Assembly (NCBI GenBank): GCA_017416855.1
Contig: JAFQAZ010000012.1
Location: 1 to 33,804 of the forward strand
Length of the DNA stretch: 33,804 nt
Source of the DNA: Clostridia bacterium
GTDB lineage: Bacteria; Bacillota; Clostridia; UBA1381; UBA9506
Reading direction: 5' to 3'
Numbering within the stretch: the stretch's first letter is position 1; each line of letters begins with the position of its first letter. The translations under genes and the position numbers were made by a program. The notes beneath the pieces were generated by a model. The model searched no databases. It saw nothing but the letters and a program-made list of their open reading frames with translations, and was not told where the DNA came from. Of the stretch, positions 1-7,631 are shown one piece after another.

Positions 1-141
1 CCTTATTATGTATAGTCGAAGTTCTTTCTCGATTCTCGCTTTGCTCGACTCGCAGAAAGAACAACTGAGTTAGGGAAAGTCGCCAAACGAAAGTTTGTCG
101 CCATTCTCCTACCTCATGTCCCGCCCGGCAGGGCATAAAAA
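1..141 (-). repeat. Terminal inverted repeat, left copy
   Basis: These 141 bases are the exact reverse complement of 33664-33804; identity stops at 142. The unit contains a GCCC-TGCC-GGGC mini-hairpin, a CAAAC-GAAA-GTTTG stem with a GNRA-type loop, and a longer stem whose arms are GTTCTTTCT and AGAAAGAAC. Partial relatives of its TATGCCCTGCCGGGCG end lie near 495 and 970. Because it occupies both contig ends, it is most simply a multi-copy repeat that broke the assembly. Confidence 0.9.
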
Positions 142-167
142 ACTCAAAGTCTTTTTATGTTGTTTTT

Positions 168-188
168 TATGTTATTATTTATAACATA
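168..188. promoter_or_regulatory. Palindromic operator candidate upstream of the RHH gene
   Basis: A perfect palindrome with 8-bp arms, TATGTTAT and ATAACATA, separated by five bases. It sits 22 bases before a -10 box (TATAAT, 210-215) and overlaps the expected -35 region. Ribbon-helix-helix repressors commonly bind inverted repeats in their own promoters, so autoregulation by the gene at 234 is a reasonable inference. Confidence 0.45.
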
Positions 189-233
189 TTTTCATAACTT
201 TTGTCAAGATATAATATATGTGAGGTGAATGTT

Positions 234-422
234 ATGGAAGATAAATTAATTATAAACAAAAAGAATTTAAAAGGCGAAGACGGATACAAAACATTTTCTG
301 TACGTATAAAAGAAGAAACCGTAGCAAAATTAAATAAGTTATCAGAAGAAACAAACAGGTCAAGAAACGAATTAATTAATATTTTATTAGACTATGCCAT
401 TGACAACAGCAAAGTAAAATAA
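234..422 (+). CDS. Small ribbon-helix-helix (CopG/Arc-type) DNA-binding protein
   Basis: This 62-residue protein has the ribbon-helix-helix pattern: a short strand (KTFSVRIKEE), a helix ending in KLSEETNRS, and a second helix starting RNELINILLDYAI. Such proteins act as dimeric repressors, often as antitoxins or copy-number regulators. The start at 234 is chosen because AGGTGA lies seven bases upstream; an in-frame TTG at 201 would overlap the -10 box. No toxin partner is seen. The gene is enclosed by repeats (1-141 and 462-605), so it may belong to a small mobile element. The fold is fairly clear; the role is not. Confidence 0.7.
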   Translation: MEDKLIINKKNLKGEDGYKTFSVRIKEETVAKLNKLSEETNRSRNELINILLDYAIDNSKVK

Positions 423-461
423 TACCTTGATAAAATAAAGTTCACAGCTCAACTATTCTTT

Positions 462-605
462 ATGTAGCGTTTTAACCGCTACATTTTTCTTTTTATGCCC
501 TGCCGGGCGGGCCTACTTTTGTTAGACAAAAGTAGCAAAAACGCGGGGGATTTCGATTTCCCCCGCACCCCTTAAAACGACACAGGGGCGTTGCCCCTGG
601 ACCCC
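462..605 (+). repeat. Array of four or five short hairpins in repeat DNA
   Basis: Consecutive perfect stems lie at 462-469/477-484 (loop TTTTAAC), 513-521/527-535, 543-550/559-566 and 583-589/593-599, with GCCC-TGCC-GGGC between the first two. The first hairpin plus the GCCCTGCCGGGC unit recurs at 33640-33680 with a different stem (TATCG/CGATA) but the same TTTTAAC loop, and in decayed form at 945-990. This is repeat DNA rather than coding sequence; the first stem may also end transcription of the RHH gene. Confidence 0.7.
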
Positions 606-697
606 GCCCTTGCCGGTAGAAAAGTGATTATCTCATTTTATTATTTAGCAAGTGTTTACGTTATTGCACAAACTGACTGCATCGTTATGCGCGTGTA

Positions 698-920
698 TTT
701 TAATTGGCGAATAAATACAAGCGAAGAGAAAAAAATCCTATCGCAAAACAAGGGTTATCAGTTTCCTTTGCGGTACCCTTGTTTTAGTGTGCGCGACAAG
801 CTGAGTGCTTGACGGCACACGGCGATAAAGGATTTTTGAAATGAGCTTTGTCATTTATCCAATTAAAATTCTTGCGACGGCAGGGGATTCGTAAAGGGGA
901 TGAGCGGTCATCCCCTTTAC
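698..920 (+). other. Folded element, left copy: long stem, three-way junction and hairpin
   Basis: A long imperfect stem (698-707/859-868, 711-716/853-858, 731-744/822-837) closes a three-way junction. Stem 1 is 745-755/775-785 and stem 2 is 787-792/815-820, with an inner hairpin at 797-811. A two-base AA bulge (828-829) and single-base linkers (A786, G821) complete the junction. A 13-bp hairpin with loop GCGG follows (891-903/908-920). The copy at 33392-33611 keeps the architecture, linkers, bulge and TTCCTTTGC loop while several stem pairs differ in a compensated way. It could be a structured RNA or a DNA fold used by a mobile element. Confidence 0.75.
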
Positions 921-944
921 ATAATAAGATAACTTGTAACATTT

Positions 945-1034
945 CTTTTTAACCCTTACATTACGTTTTAATGCCCTGCCGGGCGAGACATGAATCAGAA
1001 GCAAGCCCCTGGACCCCACCTTTGCCGGTAGATA
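945..1034 (+). repeat. Decayed third copy of the GCCCTGCCGGGC repeat end
   Basis: The run TTTTAACCCTTACATT followed by ATGCCCTGCCGGGCGAGACATGA matches the repeat ends near 470-510 and 33645-33695 with changes. It is followed by CCCCTGGACCCC and TTTGCCGGTAGA, near-copies of 594-619. Together with 462-620 it brackets the folded element, as if the whole 462-1034 block were one composite repeat unit. Confidence 0.55.
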
Positions 1035-1051
1035 ATCAAAAGCAATAGAAC

Positions 1052-1095
1052 AGAAAAAGGACTGTAAAAAATTAGTTTTTTACAGTCCTTTTTCT
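1052..1095. terminator. Strong bidirectional hairpin
   Basis: A perfect 20-bp stem (1052-1071 with 1076-1095) with a TTAG loop and A/T runs inside the arms. It lies about 210 bases beyond the stop of the phosphohexomutase gene on the minus strand, and at the edge of the repeat block on the plus side. Confidence 0.6.
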
Positions 1096-1099
1096 TGGG

Positions 1100-1300
1100 A
1101 ATAGGAAAAAACGTTCCAGAATGGACAAACTGAACCCGACGCTGTACAGCCGTCAACGTCAGCCACTCACGCTTTCAGCGTTTGTGGGACGTTTTGCCAT
1201 AGGCATTGTTACCCAAAACAAGTTTTGGACAATGCTCTAAAAGGTACTGCGAGTGGTGAAGTTTGTGCATAGCGAAGCGGTCTGGACTTTTTTTACATTC
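1100..1300. repeat. Gene-free, hairpin-rich spacer
   Basis: No reading frame of interest. The segment contains a stem GCATTGT/ACAATGC enclosing CCAAAAC-AA-GTTTTGG (about 1204-1236), a CGCTTTCAGCG hairpin, an imperfect palindrome around GCTGTACAGC and a distant CCACTC/GAGTGG pair. It looks like another repeat rather than unique spacer. Confidence 0.4.
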
Positions 1301-1305
1301 CCTTC

Positions 1306-3054
1306 TTATGCCAATGCTTCTTTTGCAGCTTTGCGTAAAGCTGCAAGTTTTGCCTCTGCATCAGCGCCATCTGTTCCCACAACGGAGAAATAGAGCTTAA
1401 TCTTCGGCTCCGTGCCTGAGGGACGCAGAATGAAGAAGCCGCCACCTGCCGGTTCAAAATAAAGCACATTAGAAGGTTCTAATAGCAGTTCTTCCTTCTC
1501 TCCAGTTTCAAAATCATAGCGAATACCTTCTTTGTAATTTCTGAAGGCGGCAATTTTTATATCCCCCAACTGACGGAAGGGATTCTGAGAAACCTTGTCT
1601 AACAATGCTTTCATCCGTTCCATACCGTCAATGCCTTCCATATATAAAGACTCGGTATGTTCCAGATAATAACCATATTTTTTCTGTATAGCCTGCAGGG
1701 CATCATAAAGGGTTAATCCCTGTTTTTTATAATAAGCCGCAGCTTCACAAACTAAGAGTGCCGCGCTGACTGCATCCTTATCCCGGGCATAGATACCGGG
1801 CAGATAGCCAAAACTTTCTTCAAAGCCAAAATAGTAAGAACCCCCATCAGGATTGATTTCATGGTCTTTGATGATGCCGGCAATAAACTTAAAGCCGGTA
1901 TATACCTGATATAGCTTCACACCATAAGCTGCCGCTATCTTCTCTACCATACCCGTAGATACCACAGTGCTGACAATATAATCCTTATCGCAAAGGCCTT
2001 TCTTTGCCTGCTGTGACAGCACATATTCTGTGAGCAGCACACCGGTCTGGTTGCCGTTTAATGCTGTGTAGCCAGATGCTGTTTTACACAAAACGCCGAT
2101 TCTGTCAGAATCCGGATCGGTGCCGATGATGATATCCGCATCCTTTTCCTTTGCCAGCTCAATGCCCATTGCAAAGCCTTCGGGATCCTCCGGATTAGGA
2201 GATTTTACTGTTGAAAAATTCGGGTCGGCAACTGCCTGCGCTTCAACAGGATATACCTCTGTAAAGCCAACCTCTGAAAGAGCCCGCATCACCGGTTTGT
2301 AGCCGGTGCCATGGAAGGGGGTGTACACAATCTTGAGCTGACCGCCCATTTCCTTAACCAAATCCGCATCCTTCACGCAGGCTTTAACTGCCTCCATATA
2401 GGGTGTCAATACATCTTCATTAATCACTGTAATGAGTCCGGCTTTTTGTGCTTCTTCTGCATCCATAGTCTTCACGCCGGAGAAAATATCTGTCTTTTCA
2501 ATAAAGGAAAGCACAACGTTCGAATCTGCCACATTCATCTGGGCACCGTCTTCGCCATACACCTTATAGCCGTTATAATTAGCCGGGTTGTGGCTGGCGG
2601 TAATCATAATACCGGAAAATGTATTCAGATACCGAACTGCAAAGGAAAGCGCCGGAGTAGGCTGCATTTCAGAATAAATAAACACCTTGATGCCATTGGC
2701 CGCTAAAACCGAAGCCGATTCCCAGGCAAATTCTTTAGAAAAATGACGGCAATCATAAGAAATTGCCACACCGCGTTTTGCCGCTTCACTACCCTTTTGC
2801 AAAATATAAGAAGCAAGACCTTGGGTTGCCCGTCTCACTGTATACACATTCATCCGGTTACTGCCGGCACCTAAAATTCCGCGCAAGCCGGCGGTGCCAA
2901 ACTCTAAATCCTTATAAAACCGTTCTTTGATTTCATTGTCATCAGCCATCGAAAGCAATTCTTTTTTTGTTGCTTCATCTGCTTTCTGACACCAATTGTC
3001 GTATTGTTCCCGATAATTATGCATGCTTCTATCATTCCTTTCCTGTTTGTCCAT
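1306..3054 (-). CDS. pgcA: Alpha-D-phosphohexomutase (phosphoglucomutase/phosphomannomutase)
   Basis: A 582-residue cytosolic enzyme that interconverts hexose 1- and 6-phosphates, feeding glycogen, envelope sugar and glycolytic pools. All four family signatures are present: the phosphoserine loop TASHNP (152-157, Ser154), the Mg-binding loop DPDSDR (313-318), the sugar-specificity loop GFEES (410-414) and the phosphate-binding loop RPSGTEPK (544-551). The length matches the long Bacillus PgcA type. It follows the penicillin-binding protein gene by eight bases on the same strand, so co-transcription is likely. The start is uncertain: the ATG at 3054 has GAGGA inside the upstream stop region, while the ATG at 3024 (Met11) has AGGAAAGGA before it. 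Substrate preference cannot be read from the sequence. Confidence 0.93.
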   Translation of the reverse strand: MDKQERNDRSMHNYREQYDNWCQKADEATKKELLSMADDNEIKERFYKDLEFGTAGLRGILGAGSNRMNVYTVRRATQGLASYILQKGSEAAKRGVAISYDCRHFSKEFAWESASVLAANGIKVFIYSEMQPTPALSFAVRYLNTFSGIMITASHNPANYNGYKVYGEDGAQMNVADSNVVLSFIEKTDIFSGVKTMDAEEAQKAGLITVINEDVLTPYMEAVKACVKDADLVKEMGGQLKIVYTPFHGTGYKPVMRALSEVGFTEVYPVEAQAVADPNFSTVKSPNPEDPEGFAMGIELAKEKDADIIIGTDPDSDRIGVLCKTASGYTALNGNQTGVLLTEYVLSQQAKKGLCDKDYIVSTVVSTGMVEKIAAAYGVKLYQVYTGFKFIAGIIKDHEINPDGGSYYFGFEESFGYLPGIYARDKDAVSAALLVCEAAAYYKKQGLTLYDALQAIQKKYGYYLEHTESLYMEGIDGMERMKALLDKVSQNPFRQLGDIKIAAFRNYKEGIRYDFETGEKEELLLEPSNVLYFEPAGGGFFILRPSGTEPKIKLYFSVVGTDGADAEAKLAALRKAAKEALA

Positions 3055-3062
3055 CGAAAATT

Positions 3063-5375
3063 CTATTCCTCATCGCCCCACCAGAACTGAGATTCATCAT
3101 CCGTTGCCGGGGCTTCAGCTCCACCGGTAGATGTCTGCTGGGATGTTTCCTGCTGAACTGTTTCACCCTCTGCCGGGGCATTGCCTCCTTCAACACCGGT
3201 TGTCCCTTCCTGTGCTGCCTGTTCTTCCGAAGTGAGTTCTTCACCTACTTCTCCTTCAAGCTCCTCCTGATGAGAGGTACACAAGGTTCCCGGTTGTGTG
3301 CCCGATTTAAAGTAATCTGTCCGCACGCTGTCCGCACACTCTTCTGTCGCAATTTTACCACTCACCTGACAAATGGTACGGGCAACCATATTCTGTGGCG
3401 GTGTTAATTTTTTAATTGTTATCCCTTGATGGATGGAATCCATGACTTTTTTCCACAGAGAGAGACACGGATTACCCAAGCCGCTCATCGGCTTTGGAGA
3501 GTCATAGCCAAACCAGACAACACCGGCATAATTCGGTGTAATACCGGCAAACCAACGGTTTGTATCGTTATCTGTAGTACCTGTTTTACCGCCGGCAAAA
3601 ATACCGCCGGCAAGTCTTGCACCGGAACCGGTACCGTAATTGACAACGCCGGAAAGCATTTGTACCATGGTATAAGCCGTTGTTTCACTCATGGCCCGTT
3701 TGCTTTCAGGTTTGTTTTCTAAAATAACCCGTCCATTCGCATCAACTACCTTACTATATGTCGTAGGCTCGGTATATATGCCACCATTCACAAACGTTGC
3801 ATAGGCCGCTGTCATTTCCATAACAGAAACACCGTCTGTCAGGCCGCCCAATGCCAGAGAACTCAGATTCTTATCTGAATATACTTTATTATCTGCACGG
3901 GTTTCACTTTTAACCAACGATGTAAAACCAAGGTTGTTTTTCATAAAATCAAAGGAACGATCCACCGTCAGTTCATTAAGAACACGAACCGCCGGAATAT
4001 TTCTTGATTTTTCCACAGCAACCCGCGCTGTAATAGGACCCATGAATTTCCAGTCTGCATTTTTAGGAGACCAGTCGCCGATGGTTAAGGGCGTATCATC
4101 TATCAGTGTCCCCGGCGTGATTAAACCGTATTCAATAGCAGGGGCATATACAGCCAGCGGTTTAATGGATGAACCTGGCTGACGCAATGTGGTGGTGCGA
4201 TTCAGCACACGGTTACCGGGTTTCTCTCCGCGACCGCCTACAATACCCTTCACCTGACCGGTATAAGGATCAATTACAACCATAGAAGACTGCGGCTTAT
4301 TGCCGGCTGCTCCCGGAAAATTATTTTCGTTTTCAAAAACGGTTTCCATGGCATTCTGCACTTTAGGATCAATGTTTGCATAGATCTTCAGGCCGCCTTT
4401 AAAAACAGCTTTTGTGGCCGCACTTTCTGACATATTCTTTTTCGTCATCAGATCATGCATAACCTCTTCCACGACTTTATCCACATAATAAGACTGTACG
4501 GCTGCCCGGTCTGTTTTCACTGTGCCCTTCGCAAGTTGCAGTTCTTCGGCAACAGCTGCATCGTGCTCTTCTTGTGTAATATAACCCAGTTCCAGCATTT
4601 TACCCAGCACCAATTCCTGTTTGTTCTTATGTGCTTCATAATTCACCAGAGGGTCATATTTGCTGGGATACTGCGTAATACCGGCAATGGAGGCACATTC
4701 TGCCAGGTCCAGTTCCGATACATCCTTGCTGAAATAGATGTTTGCCGCTGTTTGCACACCGTGACATCCCTGCCCCAAATAAATGGTGTTCATATACATT
4801 TCAATAATCTGGTCTTTAGACATCTTCTTTTCCAGATTTAGCGCGCGGATGATTTCCTGAATTTTACGGATAGGAGAACGGTCATCATCCCCGGTAATAT
4901 TCTTAATCAGCTGCTGGGTAATGGTAGAACCGCCATAGGAACTGTTACCTTTAAAAATATAGCCAATAGTTGCACCAAAGGTACGTTTCCAGTCCACGCC
5001 GCTATGACTTTCAAAGCGCTCATCCTCAATGGAAATAAAGGCCTTTTTCAGCATTTCCGGTGTGTTCTCAAGATCTACCCAAACACGATTCTGCTCTGCA
5101 TACAACCGTTCTAATTCGGCCGGTTGCCCGGAAGCATCCGTATAATACACCACAGAAGAAAAATCAAGATTATATTCCTGAGCAATCAGATCTGTACTGT
5201 TATCAATAAAGCCAAGAGCCGCACCGGCAACAACTGCGGCCAACAGAACAATAATGATGCAAAAAATGATAAGTACACGTTTAACCTTCTGAAAAAAAGT
5301 TCTTTTTTTCTTTGTGTTATGTTTTTTCAGCTTAACTTCCTGGGTGTCGCCTAAATCAGCTTTCCCTTTTCGCAT
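3063..5375 (-). CDS. ponA: Class A penicillin-binding protein (PBP1A-type transglycosylase/transpeptidase)
   Basis: A 770-residue bifunctional peptidoglycan synthase anchored by one membrane helix (about 33-57) after a basic cytoplasmic tail. The GT51 transglycosylase domain shows EDERFESHSG (Glu117) and GGSTITQQ (148-155). The transpeptidase domain has SSIK (402-405, nucleophile Ser402), SRN (457-459) and KTGT (597-600). After about 670 the tail is low-complexity, rich in Glu, Thr and Gly, which is common in clostridial class A PBPs. AAAGGACG precedes the start. The pgcA gene follows immediately, which joins a wall polymerase to a sugar-phosphate supply enzyme. The symbol is by family analogy. 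Confidence 0.93.
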   Translation of the reverse strand: MRKGKADLGDTQEVKLKKHNTKKKRTFFQKVKRVLIIFCIIIVLLAAVVAGAALGFIDNSTDLIAQEYNLDFSSVVYYTDASGQPAELERLYAEQNRVWVDLENTPEMLKKAFISIEDERFESHSGVDWKRTFGATIGYIFKGNSSYGGSTITQQLIKNITGDDDRSPIRKIQEIIRALNLEKKMSKDQIIEMYMNTIYLGQGCHGVQTAANIYFSKDVSELDLAECASIAGITQYPSKYDPLVNYEAHKNKQELVLGKMLELGYITQEEHDAAVAEELQLAKGTVKTDRAAVQSYYVDKVVEEVMHDLMTKKNMSESAATKAVFKGGLKIYANIDPKVQNAMETVFENENNFPGAAGNKPQSSMVVIDPYTGQVKGIVGGRGEKPGNRVLNRTTTLRQPGSSIKPLAVYAPAIEYGLITPGTLIDDTPLTIGDWSPKNADWKFMGPITARVAVEKSRNIPAVRVLNELTVDRSFDFMKNNLGFTSLVKSETRADNKVYSDKNLSSLALGGLTDGVSVMEMTAAYATFVNGGIYTEPTTYSKVVDANGRVILENKPESKRAMSETTAYTMVQMLSGVVNYGTGSGARLAGGIFAGGKTGTTDNDTNRWFAGITPNYAGVVWFGYDSPKPMSGLGNPCLSLWKKVMDSIHQGITIKKLTPPQNMVARTICQVSGKIATEECADSVRTDYFKSGTQPGTLCTSHQEELEGEVGEELTSEEQAAQEGTTGVEGGNAPAEGETVQQETSQQTSTGGAEAPATDDESQFWWGDEE

Positions 5376-5451
5376 TTTATCACGTCCTTTTCTGCAAATC
5401 CGATTTCAGATTGCATAATACAGGTTGTAAACACAATATCTTTCCATTGTT

Positions 5452-5480
5452 ATTATAATCAAAATACTTTACAAAAGTAT
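5452..5480 (-). promoter_or_regulatory. Probable promoter of the PBP gene
   Basis: On the minus strand TATAAT occupies 5457-5452. The hexamer 17 bases upstream (ATACTT, 5480-5475) is a poor -35. It lies about 77 bases before the PBP start. The -10 match is good but the assignment is tentative. Confidence 0.4.
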
Positions 5481-5621
5481 TACAATTCCCTTCTTTTTAT
5501 ATTAAAATAAAAAGACAAATGAACAAATACAGCACCCTTAAGCCAAAAACCGCCCTTTTACGACATTTTTTCAAACTTTTCACCTTTGCAAAAAAATTAA
5601 AAATATTCCTTAAAAAAAAGG

Positions 5622-5650
5622 TTGACAAATGCATAATTTTATAGTAAAAT
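5622..5650 (+). promoter_or_regulatory. Promoter of the tRNA-Met gene
   Basis: TTGACA (5622-5627), a 17-base spacer and TAAAAT (5645-5650), ending 16 bases before the mature tRNA. This is a standard vegetative promoter for a single tRNA unit. Confidence 0.8.
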
Positions 5651-5666
5651 AACTTATGTTGTGTAT

Positions 5667-5743
5667 GGCGGCATGGCTCAGCTGGCTAGAGCAATCGGTT
5701 CATACCCGATAGGTCGGTGGTTCGAGTCCACCTGCCGCTACCA
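5667..5743 (+). tRNA. tRNA-Met (CAT), elongator type
   Basis: A 77-nt cloverleaf with a seven-pair acceptor stem (the first pair is G-U), anticodon stem ATCGG/CCGAT around loop TTCATAC, T-loop TTCGAGTC and encoded CCA. The anticodon stem lacks the three G-C pairs typical of initiators, so elongator Met is favoured. A CAT anticodon could also be a lysidine-modified Ile tRNA. Confidence 0.92.
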
Positions 5744-5778
5744 AAAACCATCGGTTTTTAACCGGTGGTTTTTTATTT
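5744..5778 (+). terminator. Terminator of tRNA-Met
   Basis: Stem ACCATCGGT/ACCGGTGGT (one G-U pair) followed directly by a T run: a typical intrinsic terminator immediately after the CCA. Confidence 0.85.
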
Positions 5779-5780
5779 TA

Positions 5781-5816
5781 AAAAGCTCAGGTCGAAAAAA
5801 TTCGACCTGAGCTTTT
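5781..5816. terminator. Bidirectional terminator between tRNA-Met and the GH39 gene
   Basis: A perfect 15-bp stem (5781-5795 with 5802-5816) with A runs on one side and T runs on the other. It serves the minus-strand glycosidase gene ending at 5829 and insulates it from the tRNA unit. Confidence 0.85.
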
Positions 5817-5828
5817 TACTGATAAAAC

Positions 5829-7130
5829 TTATTTTTCTTTAATCATCAAACAGGTGTTGGGCTTCATGGTAAAGGTTAAATCACCGGTGGTGTCAATGAG
5901 CTCTGCATCGTGGGTTTCATCTAAAAGATACACCTCGTATTCACCTGTCTTTCCAAAATCAACCGTAAAGGTTTTATCCGCTGCTTCTTCCTCTTTTTCG
6001 TGATAGTAGGTAATGATGGTCATGGTTTTATCCTCATCATCCACACCGCAGAGGGTATAAAGATGATCAATTTGATCCTCACAAAGGATTTCTGCTTTTC
6101 TTTGATACATCCAGCTATACCAAAGGAAAACATAATAGGTTTTTAAAGGCCCAAGTGTTAAATGGTCAAACAAACCATTGAACAAACCAGGTCTTAAATC
6201 ATAATACATCATCATATCAATGGAAGAATGCTGACCGGCAGTCATACAGGCTAAAGTAAAGGCTGCACCCTTCATGGAAAGAACCACCTTAAAGGATTCT
6301 ACTATAGGCAAATCCCAAGATTTTACATAGTTCCACTCGTTGAAAATGTTTTCTACGTGACCAAAACCGTTGTCATTCAACAACTTTTGAATGCGGTTAT
6401 TCTTTTCAATAATTTGTTCCGGGTTGGGGCGATAGGTATGCCAGGAGAAAAAGTCTAAGGGTGCATTTCTTTTCTTCATTTCCGACAAAAATCTGGAAGC
6501 CCATTGTTCATCCCAGCCCAAGGCAGGGCCACCAATTTTCAAATGTGGAAAACAGCTTTTTAAATGCTTAGCCGCAACTTCATATAAATCAAAGAACTGT
6601 TCTTCCGTACCCGTCCAGGTGGTACCATCCCCTAAATCCGGCTCATTCCAAATTTCCCAATATTGCATATTATAATGAAAGCCCTCCGCCCAGCCTTCGT
6701 TATAGTGACGGATAATGTGCTCACAGATAACCGCCCATTTTTTAAAGTCCTTGGGAGGGTGAACATTAAACTTTTTAATATAATGCTCAATTTTTTGACC
6801 CAACCGATAAAACATTTCTGTTCCGGCATCACGGGTTATGGAAACATATTCATCCGTACAAACAAAATCATAGGATTCGGGGTCATAGGGATCCGCATCA
6901 AAATTAGGGAAAATCGCCGTAATATCTACAGTATGCTCACCACCGTAAGCGGAACAGTGTGCCGCATCGTGGTTGCGGGCATAAGGAATATTCAACGCTT
7001 TATATAACTCAAAATTACTGCGCACACCCTGACCGTTGCCATGACGGCGACCAATAGGCCCATTATTAACCGCATGCATAATTTTAAAAGCACCCTGTTT
7101 TTTCGATATATCAAACCGCAAAGTATCCAT
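5829..7130 (-). CDS. GH39-like glycoside hydrolase (beta-xylosidase family), copy 1
   Basis: A 433-residue protein without a signal peptide, so probably acting on imported oligosaccharides in the cytoplasm. The clan GH-A pattern is clear: WEIWNEP holds the acid/base (Glu163), and IFNEWN holds the likely nucleophile (Glu265). A beta-sandwich-like tail follows the barrel, as in GH39 beta-xylosidases. AAAGGAG precedes the ATG at good spacing, and a TTGCAA-17-TATAAT promoter lies upstream. A paralog at 31700-33058 shares the HPPKD..KW..ICEHIIRHYNEGWA block. No sugar transporter is adjacent. Substrate could be a xyloside or another beta-linked sugar; the family call is good, the substrate is open. 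Confidence 0.82.
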   Translation of the reverse strand: MDTLRFDISKKQGAFKIMHAVNNGPIGRRHGNGQGVRSNFELYKALNIPYARNHDAAHCSAYGGEHTVDITAIFPNFDADPYDPESYDFVCTDEYVSITRDAGTEMFYRLGQKIEHYIKKFNVHPPKDFKKWAVICEHIIRHYNEGWAEGFHYNMQYWEIWNEPDLGDGTTWTGTEEQFFDLYEVAAKHLKSCFPHLKIGGPALGWDEQWASRFLSEMKKRNAPLDFFSWHTYRPNPEQIIEKNNRIQKLLNDNGFGHVENIFNEWNYVKSWDLPIVESFKVVLSMKGAAFTLACMTAGQHSSIDMMMYYDLRPGLFNGLFDHLTLGPLKTYYVFLWYSWMYQRKAEILCEDQIDHLYTLCGVDDEDKTMTIITYYHEKEEEAADKTFTVDFGKTGEYEVYLLDETHDAELIDTTGDLTFTMKPNTCLMIKEK

Positions 7131-7174
7131 CGTTCTATTCTCCTTTAGCTATGTAAAGTCTGGTTTACAATCCT

Positions 7175-7203
7175 ATTATACGACCCGCAGCCGTAATTTG
7201 CAA
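7175..7203 (-). promoter_or_regulatory. Promoter of the first GH39-like gene
   Basis: On the minus strand TTGCAA (7203-7198), a 17-base spacer and TATAAT (7180-7175), about 45 bases before the start codon. Confidence 0.7.
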
Positions 7204-7256
7204 GCGTTTTTAGCCGAATTTAATTCGTTTTTTCTCTATACAACACCCTGCTTTTA

Positions 7257-7265
7257 TGATACAAT
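7257..7265 (+). promoter_or_regulatory. Extended -10 promoter of the DUF2500/trmO pair
   Basis: TGATACAAT matches an extended -10 (TGn plus hexamer), which can work with the weak -35 seen here. Transcription would begin just before the ribosome binding site, giving a very short leader. Confidence 0.5.
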
Positions 7266-7283
7266 AAAAATGAGGTGATGATG

Positions 7284-7631
7284 ATGGGAAATACCATTGG
7301 CTTTATCATAAATATTGTCTTCTGGCTTTTGGGGCTAACGGTTGCTATAGCAATGCTGATTCGGTTCATCCGTCAGCAAAAGGCTAAAACAATCACCCAA
7401 AAAGCAACTGTGGTTGATAAACAGGTGTATAAAAGAGAAAAATTCAGCAAGTCAGAAGCACCCCAGACAGAAACCATTTACACCGTTACTTTTCTTTGTA
7501 ACGGCAGGGAACTGACTTTTTATACCAGTGCTGAAACCTATGACGCCTGCCGCATCAAGCAAAAAGGCCTGCTGACCTATAAAGGCCTGCAATTTGTGGA
7601 CTTTGCCACCAAACAAAAGGAGCAAGCATGA
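7284..7631 (+). CDS. DUF2500-like small membrane protein
   Basis: A 115-residue protein with one N-terminal membrane helix (about 3-27) and a soluble beta-rich domain whose pattern (KATVVDKQVY, then YTVTFLCNGRELTFYTSAETYD, then KGLLTYKGLQFVDF) resembles the DUF2500 family of uncharacterised bacterial membrane proteins. Several start codons are stacked (7275-7284); 7284 is preferred because GAGGTGAT ends at optimal distance from it. It overlaps trmO by four bases (ATGA), implying translational coupling. The function of the family is unknown. Confidence 0.65.
   Translation: MGNTIGFIINIVFWLLGLTVAIAMLIRFIRQQKAKTITQKATVVDKQVYKREKFSKSEAPQTETIYTVTFLCNGRELTFYTSAETYDACRIKQKGLLTYKGLQFVDFATKQKEQA

Noticed and set aside
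462-620. A CRISPR array
   Set aside because: The hairpins differ from each other and there is no regular repeat-spacer periodicity; no cas gene is present.
591-812. A 73-codon open frame on the plus strand
   Set aside because: It runs through the hairpin array and the covarying folded element, has no ribosome binding site and shows no protein pattern.
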